From the NCBI GenBank assembly GCA_949538655.1, contig CATISE010000063.1, positions 1 through 30,821 on the forward strand: a stretch of DNA of 30,821 bases. The letters are read 5' to 3'. How positions within the stretch are numbered: position 1 is the first letter of the stretch; each line of letters starts with the position of its first letter. Below are positions 1-7,985 of this stretch, piece after piece. A model generated the notes under the pieces. That model saw only the letters and a program-made list of their open reading frames with translations. It did not search any database and was not told the origin of the DNA. This stretch comes from Marine Group II euryarchaeote MED-G33. GTDB taxonomy: Archaea > Thermoplasmatota > Poseidoniia > Poseidoniales > Thalassarchaeaceae. Both the position numbers and the translations under genes were made by a program.

Positions 1-1505
1 CAATATCCAAGATTCTGGTCGCAAACAGGGGTGAAATTGCTTGCAGAGTTTTCCGATCATGCGCTGAACTTGGCCTAGGCTCGGTCGCAATATACTCGGA
101 GGCTGATCGCGGTTCATTACACCAACAAACTGCCGATGAATCAGTGTTCCTTCCCGGTGACAACCTCTCCGATACATATCTCAACATTGAGGCTATTTTG
201 GCAGCAGCTGAAGAGACGGGTGCAGACGCGATTCATCCAGGTTATGGGTTCCTCTCAGAGCGAAGCTCCTTCGCAAATGCGGTCAAGGGTGCGGGGCTTG
301 TTTGGATTGGGCCATCCGCGCATGCAATCGATGAGATGGGTGACAAAATCAGCGCAAGACGGGCCATGGTCACCGCAGGGGTCCCTGTCATACCGGGTGA
401 GGAATTACCCTTGGAGAATCCAGATGATATGGTGGATGAACTCGTTCGTGCGGCTACTCGTGTAGGCTATCCTCTATTATTGAAAGCCAGTGCAGGTGGT
501 GGTGGAAAAGGAATGCGAATGGTTCACGAGCCACGAAACTTGCAGAGGGAATATGCAGCCGCAAGTCGAGAAGCTGCAACCTCATTTGGTGATGGAACAG
601 TCTATGTCGAACGCTTACTAGAGAAATCTCGTCACATCGAAGTGCAGGTTCTGACAGATACGCTAGGGAATGCAGTCCACTTGTTCGAGCGAGAATGTAG
701 CATTCAACGCCGACATCAGAAAGTGGTCGAAGAAGCCCCATCTCCCGTTCTCGATGCGATTACACGTGAACAGATGGGTGTGGCGGCGGTGAATGCAGCG
801 AAGGCTGTAGATTACGAAGGTGCTGGAACCGTTGAATTCCTGCTTGCAGAAGATGGAGAGTTCCATTTCCTTGAGATGAATACACGCTTACAGGTGGAGC
901 ACCCCATCACAGAATGCATCAGTGGCGTCGATTTGGTTGTGGAGCAAATTCGGGTTGCTGCAGGTTTGCCATTGCCCTTCACACAATCAGATCTTACGAT
1001 ACGAGGTCATGCGATTGAAGTTCGTATCTATGCAGAAGATCCATCCAACAATTTCCTACCAGCAATCGGTCCATTGGCCATGTTCCGTCCACCAACCGGT
1101 CCAGGTATCCGCCTTGACACAGGTGTTCGGGAGGGAGATGCAGCCAGTATTGACTTCGACCCAATGCTTGCGAAATTGGTTGTTCATGCACCTGATCGAG
1201 ATTCAGCGATCCGTCGAATGAAACGGGCCTGCGAAGATTTCGTGTTGCTTGGTGTGACGACAAATTTGGGATTCCTCAGTGATATTATGGGGCACCCTGC
1301 ATACCATGCTGGTGAAACTACAACAGATTTTATCGATGTGAATTGGCCCGAAGGTTGGTCTTCTGAAACATCGGATATTGCTCCCTTTGTTGCTGCAGCC
1401 TCTGAACACTATGGGCTATCTCGTAAGGTAACTACAATCGAAACTGAAGGTGGCCGAGGCAGTCCATTCAACCCCTTCTTGTCGCTCAGGAGGTCATTTC
1501 CATGA
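1..1505 (+). CDS. accC: Biotin carboxylase subunit of an acyl-CoA carboxylase (5' end outside window)
   Basis: It carboxylates biotin with ATP and bicarbonate for an acetyl-, propionyl- or methylcrotonyl-CoA carboxylase. The frame is open from base 3 and reads ISKILVANRGEIACRVFRSC, the canonical biotin carboxylase N-terminus, so only a few codons are missing upstream. Further signatures are the ATP-grasp glycine loop (KASAGGGGKGMRM), the RECSIQRRHQKVVEEAPSP segment and the EMNTRLQVEHPITE catalytic stretch. About 500 residues are visible, longer than a bare biotin carboxylase (about 450), and the extra tail resembles the start of the linker in fused methylcrotonyl/propionyl-CoA carboxylase alpha chains. 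It ends at TGA 1503-1505, and the next ORF is in the same frame. Domain identity is certain; the acyl-CoA substrate cannot be told because no carboxyltransferase gene is in view. Confidence 0.95.
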   Translation, partial: ISKILVANRGEIACRVFRSCAELGLGSVAIYSEADRGSLHQQTADESVFLPGDNLSDTYLNIEAILAAAEETGADAIHPGYGFLSERSSFANAVKGAGLVWIGPSAHAIDEMGDKISARRAMVTAGVPVIPGEELPLENPDDMVDELVRAATRVGYPLLLKASAGGGGKGMRMVHEPRNLQREYAAASREAATSFGDGTVYVERLLEKSRHIEVQVLTDTLGNAVHLFERECSIQRRHQKVVEEAPSPVLDAITREQMGVAAVNAAKAVDYEGAGTVEFLLAEDGEFHFLEMNTRLQVEHPITECISGVDLVVEQIRVAAGLPLPFTQSDLTIRGHAIEVRIYAEDPSNNFLPAIGPLAMFRPPTGPGIRLDTGVREGDAASIDFDPMLAKLVVHAPDRDSAIRRMKRACEDFVLLGVTTNLGFLSDIMGHPAYHAGETTTDFIDVNWPEGWSSETSDIAPFVAAASEHYGLSRKVTTIETEGGRGSPFNPFLSLRRSFP

Positions 1506-1517
1506 GGTGTTCAAATG
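1503..1517 (+). promoter_or_regulatory. RBS and start context of the BCCP ORF
   Basis: TGAGGTGTTCAAATG includes the upstream stop codon (TGA), an SD-like GAGGTG and the ATG at 1515. The same 15 bases occur on the minus strand at 28191-28177, exactly at the start of the 736-residue secreted protein. This supports 1515 as a genuine start. A stronger AGGAGG at 1488-1493 precedes another ATG at 1502, but that frame stops after six codons. Confidence 0.6.
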
Positions 1518-1982
1518 GTTGAACTACGAGATTCCAGTGGCCGTCATTGGCAGATTACAATCGGTACATCGGAGGCCACCTGTGATGATGAAACAATCGC
1601 CAACGAATACATATTCGAAATTGATGCAAGGCCCAATCGTTTGTGGGTTGATGGGCAATTGGCTCATGTTGTCAAGGTGAAAGATGATTGGTGGATCCAC
1701 ATCAATGGGGGTATCCATGTCCTATCGGTCGATGAGCAAGGGGCCGGTGGCTCCGGTGATGAAGGTGGGATGACTGCTCCTATGCCTGGCAAGATTCTTG
1801 AGATTCTTTGCAACGTTGGTGATCAAGTGGAAATTGGACAAACTCTGATTGTCATGGAGGCGATGAAGATGGAACATAGGATTGCAGCAAATGGTCCAGG
1901 GACAATTGCGGAAATACACTATGACATTGGTGATCAAGTTGACTCCGGTGCGGCATTAATCGATATTACTGGTGAAGAATAA
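1515..1982 (+). CDS. Biotin carboxyl carrier domain protein (biotinyl subunit)
   Basis: This 155-residue protein carries the biotin shuttled between the carboxylase and carboxyltransferase active sites. Residues about 85-155 form a biotinyl/lipoyl domain with the APMPGKI entry strand and the EAMKMEH biotinylation motif (Lys118). Residues 1-75 resemble the BT-type linker that joins the carboxylase and carrier domains in single-chain propionyl/methylcrotonyl-CoA carboxylase alpha subunits. The ORF lies in the same frame as the upstream biotin carboxylase, with only TGA and three codons between. Start 1515 has an SD-like GAGGTG five bases upstream. It is most likely a genuinely split alpha chain; a sequencing error or recent nonsense mutation in a fused gene is the main alternative. 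Confidence 0.9.
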   Translation: MVELRDSSGRHWQITIGTSEATCDDETIANEYIFEIDARPNRLWVDGQLAHVVKVKDDWWIHINGGIHVLSVDEQGAGGSGDEGGMTAPMPGKILEILCNVGDQVEIGQTLIVMEAMKMEHRIAANGPGTIAEIHYDIGDQVDSGAALIDITGEE

Positions 1983-1983
1983 T

Positions 1984-2009
1984 CAATTGGGAAATCAAAT
2001 TTCCAATTG
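1984..2009. terminator. Hairpin between convergent genes (candidate bidirectional terminator)
   Basis: Arms CAATTGGGAAAT (1984-1995) and ATTTCCAATTG (1999-2009) pair around a CAA loop with one bulged G. It starts two bases after the BCCP stop and lies 20 bases from the serS stop. An AT-rich run follows at 2011-2019. The terminator role is inferred from position. Confidence 0.45.
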
Positions 2010-2028
2010 GAATATTTAAAATCGTATA

Positions 2029-3312
2029 TCACCATTCACATGGCTCGAGATGGGTCTTGCCACCCATTCTTGATACCAAACAATCTGGGACTCTAACCCG
2101 GCCATCTTCCAGTTGATTTTGTTCCATGATTGCCACCAATGCTCTGCTGGTAGCGACAGCAGTCGAATTGAGCGTGTGAACCGCTGCATTCCCTTCCGTT
2201 GTCCGATACCGCATCCGCAAGCGATTGGCTTGATAGTCTGTACAATTTGAGCATGAAACGATCTCTTTGTATTCGCTACGTCCAGGTAACCAAGCTTCGA
2301 GATCATACTTCTTCGCAGCCACAGTTCCCATATCGCCAGTGCAGATGTTCACAACCTCGTAGTGTAGTCCAAGGCTATCCCATAGATCAACACAATTGGT
2401 GAGCAATTCTTCATGATGATTCCACGAGTCATCAGGATGTGAGATGATGACCTGTTCTACCTTGGTAAATTGATGAACACGCCAAATCCCCTTGTCACCT
2501 TGACCGTGTGCCCCTACTTCACGACGGAAGCAAGGTGAAACGCCTACAATTCGAATTGGCAACAAACTAGGTTCGATGACTTCATCCATGAACATCGCCG
2601 TTAACGGGTGTTCACTGGTTGCAATGGTGTAGTATCCATCTGGTTGGATATTGTACATCACCGATTCAAAATCAGATAGGTCAGTGACGCCTTCGTAGGC
2701 TTCACGATTCATCATTATGGGGGGTTGGACAAAGGTATAGCCTCTTTCTGAAATGAAATCCACAGCATATTGCTGCAATGCCAAATCCATGTGTGCCAAA
2801 TCTCCTTTGAGGAAGTAAAACCGACTCCCTGCAATCTTTGCAGCCCTGGGTAAATCCACCCATCGATTCATTTCGATGAGATCATTGTGAGTTCTCGCAT
2901 CAAAATCAAAAACGGGCTTTTCCCCATGGAAACTGTGTTGTGTATTTCCTCCTTCATCATCTCCCACTGGAACATCTGCGTGGAGGATATTTGGAATGGA
3001 CATTCGAATCCTGTCCCTTTCGGTTTCATGACCGTCAGCGACTTCTCCAAGAGATTCAATCTCGGCTGCAATGGTGTCGACCTCAGTTTTGATTCTCTGG
3101 AACTCAGCATCATCACCTGCTTTCTTGGCAGCTGCAATTCCACGGGCAGCCTCGTTTCGCTTACGACGCAATTGGTCAGCATCGAATCGGGCTTTCCTCC
3201 ATGCCTCATCCAACCGAATCACTTCATCGATTGCATTGTGTTCTAGACCTCGACGATCGTGATCTGCACGAATCACATCAGACTGTTCACGGAACATTCG
3301 AATGTCTAGCAT
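2029..3312 (-). CDS. serS: Seryl-tRNA synthetase, bacterial-like class II form
   Basis: It charges tRNA-Ser with serine. At 427 residues it has the normal length of the common SerRS rather than the rare methanogen form. Residues about 27-105 form the N-terminal long coiled-coil arm that grips the tRNA variable arm. The catalytic core shows the TSEH serine-binding motif (232-235), motif 2 starting FRREVGAHGQ (262 onward) and motif 3 with NSTAVATSRALVAIMEQ (about 382-398). The ATG start has GGAGG three bases upstream, and the protein begins with the typical MLDIRMFRE. It lies downstream of the presenilin-type gene on the same strand, with a 7-bp hairpin in the 54-base gap. Identification is secure. 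Confidence 0.97.
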   Translation of the reverse strand: MLDIRMFREQSDVIRADHDRRGLEHNAIDEVIRLDEAWRKARFDADQLRRKRNEAARGIAAAKKAGDDAEFQRIKTEVDTIAAEIESLGEVADGHETERDRIRMSIPNILHADVPVGDDEGGNTQHSFHGEKPVFDFDARTHNDLIEMNRWVDLPRAAKIAGSRFYFLKGDLAHMDLALQQYAVDFISERGYTFVQPPIMMNREAYEGVTDLSDFESVMYNIQPDGYYTIATSEHPLTAMFMDEVIEPSLLPIRIVGVSPCFRREVGAHGQGDKGIWRVHQFTKVEQVIISHPDDSWNHHEELLTNCVDLWDSLGLHYEVVNICTGDMGTVAAKKYDLEAWLPGRSEYKEIVSCSNCTDYQANRLRMRYRTTEGNAAVHTLNSTAVATSRALVAIMEQNQLEDGRVRVPDCLVSRMGGKTHLEPCEW

Positions 3313-3322
3313 GGGCCTCCAC

Positions 3323-3339
3323 CGGTTCCTACGGAACCG
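3323..3339. repeat. Perfect 7-bp inverted repeat, 3-nt loop
   Basis: CGGTTCC-TAC-GGAACCG lies in the 54-base gap between the presenilin-type gene and serS, ten bases before the serS start codon. It could end the upstream transcript or shape the serS leader. One of several such dyads at gene boundaries in this window. Confidence 0.5.
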
Positions 3340-3366
3340 TCCTTCATGCTTGAAAGCGACGGAACA

Positions 3367-5502
3367 TCAGAATAGACTGACATTGAAAACAAAGGCAGAA
3401 CTGCCAATGAAGATGGCTGCAGAGATGAAGTATCCAATAATGGCTCCACCATTGAGCAAAGGAAGTCCTGCTTGAGGCCTGCCGCGTGCGACGTAAGTCA
3501 TCAAAACGCAATAGCCGAGCAAACTGCCAATCATCGTTCCAATTGCAACCCAAATGGGTGCTGAAAAGCCCATTGGTCCAGAAACATCTGGTAACCAAGT
3601 CATTGCAGAGATACAGAGCAATCCTGGGAAAATCACATCTCCAAGTCCCATCAACATACTCTCTTGACCCAAGTTACTCTTGGGATGGGGAACTCCATCT
3701 TCAGGTCGTACAAATTCGCTACGCACGCGCCCATGCATTGGCTTCTGTGGGGCAACCAACATCACGGGCAATTCCAAATTGACCATGGTATCCGCCAATT
3801 CAAGCATATGCTTGCTCTTGTAGACAGCCCATGCATCGTATACAGCTGCAAGTACCATGAAGAGGATGATAATCCAAGGAACAAATGACACACCGAGCAT
3901 TGTAATGGTACCTGCTCCAACAAGGATCCCAACTGTATTGATTACATACCATTGTGGTTGGACGATTAACACGATCAGCAAAGTGATTGAAAGTACGAGA
4001 GAAACAATAGTCGTTAATGTATAATCGGAGATGTGTGCTGTATAGCGAACAGATGACCAAGAGCCACCCTGTTCAATCAATAGGATGCCATCGTCATAAT
4101 TTGAATCATTGTTTTCCACATTGTGAAGAGCCATCAAAACTCGCGAGTAGTCTCCCCCAATCTCAAGACTACGAGGCATTTCCACCAAACTGCTACCCAT
4201 GAAAATACGTAGGTGGTCATCCTCGATTACCCAGAGATCATTACTTCCACCTGAGCAACAATCTGCGAGTAGAATACCTCTGACCTCGCCAGATAGGTCC
4301 ATTGAGAACCCTTCTTCCACGACTCCATCGACGCCGATTTCCCATCCCGTGATATATCCTGAAGATGTACTGAGTACCAACGAATCCTGACCACTTGAGT
4401 TGATTCCTGGTACTGCACCGTATGTAGCACCAGTAAACACTTCACTACCGGAAAGTGATTTACTCCAAGTCGTTGTAATGTTGGCACCTGCATTTCCGTT
4501 ATGGCCTGCAGTTGGATACTCAACCATTCCAGCCCATTGTTCAGATACAATCAGGAAGTGTTCGGTTCCAATATCTTGCACAAACAAAACATTGGTTCCA
4601 TCAAACGGTGCAGGGAAGTCCCTCCTCCAATCTTGGCAATCGTAAATTCCTCCACTAATATCGCCATCATTGATCATAGGAATTGCTTCCAACCGGTTGT
4701 CTTCAATCGCCCAATCTTGATGTGCGGCTCCATCTTCGGGATCCTTTCCATCACAGGTTTCATCCATTTCTCCAGAATCCCATTCGTATCTCAATCCGAC
4801 ATGACAATCTCGACCATGATCATCAAGTTGGGTTCCATCTTCAGCATCTAGTAGAACCCATTGACTTCCTTCGCACATGATGATTCCATCAGCAGTCCTT
4901 GAAATCTGAACAGGATTTTGTCCATTCCCTTCAATTTCAGGAACCACATTGTGACTCCAGTATTCGATCTCACCCCCATTGCCAGCATATGTGAGCGTTA
5001 CATTGTCTGACAAGGGGTCATCAACAAAGAAGAAATCAGAACCACCCTCATCGACATAGACGATGTATGCCTCTGAGGTATCCATAGAGGTCTCAGTCAA
5101 AGGTGGTGCATCGGGAACAAGCACCATCGAAGTCAACGGGAAAAGCGCGTAGAGCATTGCAATCCAGAGGACACCAAGTACACCCCAGCGGATGAATCTC
5201 TGCATATTTTTCCTCGCGAGATAGATGATAAGTGCAGTGAAAATAAAGATAAAAATGAGTTCTAACAGAACAAAACCAGCCTTCGTCGCTCCCTCAGCGC
5301 CAAAGGCTCGCAACTCATCACGGTCATAGAATGGTTGAATTTTCATCGCCAATAGAATCGTGATGATGAACATCCCTGCCATTCCAGCCATCGAACCGGC
5401 TTGCCCTTTCAGGTCAGACAAAAGAGATCGAGGATTTTCTTCAACTGGAGCTTTTACAGCCTCCCCAGAACGTCGCTTTGCAGCGAATCCGTCTCCCGAC
5501 AT
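3367..5502 (-). CDS. Presenilin/signal-peptide-peptidase family intramembrane aspartyl protease with large extracytoplasmic insertion
   Basis: It probably cuts transmembrane segments inside the membrane. Numbering from the ATG at 5502 (711 residues), the C-terminal part carries the family signatures: VYDAWAV with catalytic Asp556, MGLGD with Asp622, and GLPLLNGG (681-686) in the place of the PAL motif. Hydrophobic segments lie near 40-56, 76-96, 106-127, 495-515, 520-560, 620-645, 648-670 and 690-710. Between the third and fourth, about 360 residues of non-membrane, Asp/Gly/Trp/Cys-containing, beta-rich sequence are inserted, probably outside the cell. Archaeal presenilin homologues are usually about 300 residues, so this is more than twice the norm. 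A TTG start at 5532 would add ten residues, but ATG 5502 is preferred because it leaves room for a divergent promoter before folC. The family call is from motifs; substrates are unknown. Confidence 0.82.
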   Translation of the reverse strand: MSGDGFAAKRRSGEAVKAPVEENPRSLLSDLKGQAGSMAGMAGMFIITILLAMKIQPFYDRDELRAFGAEGATKAGFVLLELIFIFIFTALIIYLARKNMQRFIRWGVLGVLWIAMLYALFPLTSMVLVPDAPPLTETSMDTSEAYIVYVDEGGSDFFFVDDPLSDNVTLTYAGNGGEIEYWSHNVVPEIEGNGQNPVQISRTADGIIMCEGSQWVLLDAEDGTQLDDHGRDCHVGLRYEWDSGEMDETCDGKDPEDGAAHQDWAIEDNRLEAIPMINDGDISGGIYDCQDWRRDFPAPFDGTNVLFVQDIGTEHFLIVSEQWAGMVEYPTAGHNGNAGANITTTWSKSLSGSEVFTGATYGAVPGINSSGQDSLVLSTSSGYITGWEIGVDGVVEEGFSMDLSGEVRGILLADCCSGGSNDLWVIEDDHLRIFMGSSLVEMPRSLEIGGDYSRVLMALHNVENNDSNYDDGILLIEQGGSWSSVRYTAHISDYTLTTIVSLVLSITLLIVLIVQPQWYVINTVGILVGAGTITMLGVSFVPWIIILFMVLAAVYDAWAVYKSKHMLELADTMVNLELPVMLVAPQKPMHGRVRSEFVRPEDGVPHPKSNLGQESMLMGLGDVIFPGLLCISAMTWLPDVSGPMGFSAPIWVAIGTMIGSLLGYCVLMTYVARGRPQAGLPLLNGGAIIGYFISAAIFIGSSAFVFNVSLF

Positions 5503-5564
5503 GTATTGGGCGACTCTCAAAGGCCATTTCAAGGCGACCGTTCACGCAGGTGTGGGGCGGCCGT

Positions 5565-6938
5565 ATGACTGATGATGTGTGGTCGTGGCTGGATTCGCTG
5601 AAATCATTCGGCTACAACCCCTCTCTAGACAATACAGCAACCCTTCTAGCACGCCTTGATATGCCACAACATTCCTTCCCAGCGGTTCATGTTGCAGGTA
5701 GCAATGGGAAGGGTACTTGCTGTGCAATTCTAGCCAATGCATTCACATTATCTGGAAAATGTACAGGTCTATTCACTTCTCCACATTTGATGTCGGTCAA
5801 TGAGCGGGTGCGCATTGACGGTTCACCTATTCCAGATATCTTGTTTGAGGATTGTCTGAAACAGATTCAAGAAGCGAGTAAAATCGATCCCGTTGTATCT
5901 CCTACTTTCTATGAAGCCACTTTCCTTGTCGCAATGCTGGCATTCCGAGATCAGGGGGTCGAGAGAGCGATTATTGAGACCGGATTAGGTGGCCGGTGGG
6001 ATTCAACTCGTTTGGTGGATGCTGATTGCTGTATCCTAACTGAAATTTCTCTTGAGCACACCGAGATACTCGGAGAAACATTGGCTGAAATCGCTGAGGA
6101 AAAGGCAGCAATTGTTCGCCAAGGTAGACCCTTGTTAGCAACTTGGCCTTACGACAATTCAGTGCGAAAGGCGATTGAACGTTCTGTTCGAGATCATGAT
6201 ACTGCATGGTGGTGGAGGGGAGATCGAAGACGCGCATTCAAATTTTCAAATGCGGGTAAACCATTCCGACCCCTCTCTAGCAAGACGTGGTATGATGGGT
6301 GGATGCCTTACCAACAAGAGGCATACCAACTCGCCAGTATGGCTTTGTACATCATGGGTGAGAAAAAAGCGTATCAAGAAATTGAGAGAGCCCGAACACA
6401 CACGAATTGGCCAGGTAGGATGCAATGGATTGATCATGATGCTCCAATCCTCCTAGATTGTGCTCATAATCCCAGTGGAATGGCACGCGCCTGTGAACAA
6501 ATTCGGTTCCTAAAATCAAGAGACATGGCCCCAATGCCAGGTGTGATTGTGCTCGGGACAACCATGCAGAAAGAGTTGGATGCATTCTTGCAACCTCTGG
6601 TGGAACTGATTGTAGAGGGAAACATTGGCCACATCTACGTTACACAACCACCCAAGGGAAGAAAAGATCCTGTAGATTGTAAACGACTAGCAGAGGAATT
6701 ACGTTCTCATGGAACAGATGCCGAAATCATTGCGATAGGATCGATTGATCTTGCGCTGAAGAATGCCTTGGGAACCGCTCAGCAATTAGATGACGAATTA
6801 CCCCAACCAGTACTTTGCATTGGCAGTATTTACCTCATTGGTGCCATTCTAGAAATCATAGATGAAGATGGGCTCATGGACTTTCAAAATATCCTGATTA
6901 CACCAGAAGGGGAAGATGGCGTCGACCCGATTGCGTGA
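5565..6938 (+). CDS. folC: Folylpolyglutamate synthase / dihydrofolate synthase family ligase
   Basis: This is an ATP-dependent Mur-ligase-fold enzyme that adds glutamate to folate-type cofactors. From the ATG at 5565 it has 457 residues, the usual FolC size. The P-loop GSNGKGT sits at 45-51, the LTEISLEHTEILGETLAEIAEEKAAIVRQG stretch follows in the family position (described here as motif only), and LDCAHNPSGM marks the C-terminal domain hinge. The open frame extends upstream to 5478, but that extension is Arg-rich, unlike FolC N-termini, and overlaps the divergent gene. The dCMP deaminase follows on the same strand after about 40 bases, so the two may be cotranscribed. In archaea such enzymes may act on pterin cofactors rather than classical folate; the acceptor cannot be read from sequence. 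Confidence 0.9.
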   Translation: MTDDVWSWLDSLKSFGYNPSLDNTATLLARLDMPQHSFPAVHVAGSNGKGTCCAILANAFTLSGKCTGLFTSPHLMSVNERVRIDGSPIPDILFEDCLKQIQEASKIDPVVSPTFYEATFLVAMLAFRDQGVERAIIETGLGGRWDSTRLVDADCCILTEISLEHTEILGETLAEIAEEKAAIVRQGRPLLATWPYDNSVRKAIERSVRDHDTAWWWRGDRRRAFKFSNAGKPFRPLSSKTWYDGWMPYQQEAYQLASMALYIMGEKKAYQEIERARTHTNWPGRMQWIDHDAPILLDCAHNPSGMARACEQIRFLKSRDMAPMPGVIVLGTTMQKELDAFLQPLVELIVEGNIGHIYVTQPPKGRKDPVDCKRLAEELRSHGTDAEIIAIGSIDLALKNALGTAQQLDDELPQPVLCIGSIYLIGAILEIIDEDGLMDFQNILITPEGEDGVDPIA

Positions 6939-6951
6939 GAAGACTCAAACA

Positions 6952-6964
6952 CTACGACCCGTAG
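6952..6964. repeat. Short 5-bp inverted repeat between folC and the dCMP deaminase gene
   Basis: CTACG-ACC-CGTAG lies in the short gap between two codirectional genes. Alone it is weak, but it matches the triloop pattern seen at other gene boundaries. Confidence 0.25.
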
Positions 6965-6982
6965 CACGGAATGGGTGAAGTC

Positions 6983-7420
6983 ATGAGTGCGAAGTGGGAC
7001 CAGCGATTTCTCAAACTCGCTGAACATATTTCTGGCTGGTCAAAAGATCCTTCAACAAAGGTTGGATGTGTTGTTGTAGGCGAAGATCGAGAGATTCGAA
7101 GTACTGGATTCAACGGTTTCCCTCGGGGCATTGCAGACGATGCTGCAAGGCTTGAAGATCGCGAACAGAAATACCCCCTAATTTGCCATGCAGAAGAAAA
7201 TGCAATCATGCACGCTGCACGAATCGGTTTGTCCCTCAAGGGCTGCACAGCCTATGTGACATGGCCACCATGTACACGATGTGCGCGCTCCCTCATTCAA
7301 GCAGGTGTAGTCGAAGTCGTCTACCCTGAAGATATCGAAGTTCCAGAGCGATGGATGGCAGACTTTGATATGTCTACGAACATGATGGGTGAAGCTGGAC
7401 TCAATATTCGTCAGGTCTGA
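6983..7420 (+). CDS. dCMP deaminase (zinc-dependent cytidine/deoxycytidylate deaminase family)
   Basis: It converts dCMP to dUMP in the supply of dTMP. The zinc site is visible as HAEENA (His69, Glu71 from this start) and PPCTRC (Cys97, Cys100). The N-terminal KWDQRFLKLAEHISGWSKDPSTKVG and FNGFPRGI segments are typical of ComEB-type dCMP deaminases. The protein has 145 residues from ATG 6983, which has GGTGAAG just upstream; ATG 6971 would add four residues but lacks an obvious SD. Its last 20 bases overlap the end of the convergent P-loop kinase gene. Both neighbours fit nucleotide metabolism, though they are on opposite strands. Confidence in the family is high. Confidence 0.9.
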   Translation: MSAKWDQRFLKLAEHISGWSKDPSTKVGCVVVGEDREIRSTGFNGFPRGIADDAARLEDREQKYPLICHAEENAIMHAARIGLSLKGCTAYVTWPPCTRCARSLIQAGVVEVVYPEDIEVPERWMADFDMSTNMMGEAGLNIRQV

Positions 7421-7949
7421 GTAACAGTTCTAGAGACTCTTGGAGACTTTCAGAATCACCATCATTGATGATGATAATATCGGCCAATTCTGCTGTTGCC
7501 TCAAGAGCTTGGCCACTGGCATCAGCAGCGACCAATTCCGATTCTTCTTGAGCGACAAAAGTATCCCAATCCGTTGGATCTCCATCTCTTCCTCTGGATT
7601 GTAATCGACTCCAACGAACTTCTCTAGAAGCGCGTACTTCAATCAATCTGAAATCGGGTCGTTCTCGCAAAGCCTCAACCTCGGCAGGTGTGCGAATCGA
7701 ATCGATGACTAGACTTTCTACAGCGGTATTTGCATCACGAAGCATTTCCGCCAGAATCGCTGGACCATGAGCAGCCCGCAATTCCCGTCCGCCCGCAATC
7801 AAATTGTCACGATTGATCTCTTTACCTTGAGTTTTCAGATGAGCACGAATTGAATCTGAACACGAGGTTGCAACGAATTCGTTGTCTACCAACCAGTCCA
7901 CAACTGTCGTTTTGCCCGAGGCATTCCGACCAGTCAATCCAAACCACAT
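7401..7949 (-). CDS. UPF0200-type P-loop kinase (nucleotide or dephospho-CoA kinase-like)
   Basis: The 182-residue protein opens with GLTGRNASGKTT, a Walker A loop at residues 7-14, followed by a nucleoside-kinase-like core. The motif VIDSIRTPAEVEAL near 83-96 and the basic R-x-x-RLQSRGRDGDP lid near 110-124 match the archaeal UPF0200 proteins, relatives of adenylate and dephospho-CoA kinases. The phosphate acceptor is not known from sequence. The gene overlaps the dCMP deaminase by 20 bases tail to tail, which weakly suggests a nucleotide salvage or thymidylate-related role. It is followed at a 36-base spacing by the start of no other gene; the Lhr helicase stop lies next on the same strand. 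Confidence 0.75.
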   Translation of the reverse strand: MWFGLTGRNASGKTTVVDWLVDNEFVATSCSDSIRAHLKTQGKEINRDNLIAGGRELRAAHGPAILAEMLRDANTAVESLVIDSIRTPAEVEALRERPDFRLIEVRASREVRWSRLQSRGRDGDPTDWDTFVAQEESELVAADASGQALEATAELADIIIINDGDSESLQESLELLLRPDEY

Positions 7950-7985
7950 CGGAGCGATGTCTAACCCCGCCGTCCATGAGGCTTC

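Noticed and set aside
1503..1505. TGA as a selenocysteine codon joining biotin carboxylase and BCCP
   Set aside because: No selenocysteine is known in this enzyme family, and no convincing stem-loop element was seen nearby. The downstream ORF has its own RBS.
1450..1680. 76-residue plus-strand ORF spanning the accC/BCCP junction
   Set aside because: Tested as a possible frameshift route joining the two ORFs. It resembles neither domain, and both flanking ORFs are in one frame, so no frameshift is needed.
5478..5564. N-terminal extension of folC from an upstream TTG
   Set aside because: The 29 extra residues are Arg-rich and unlike FolC, overlap the divergent presenilin-type gene, and ATG 5565 gives the normal N-terminus.
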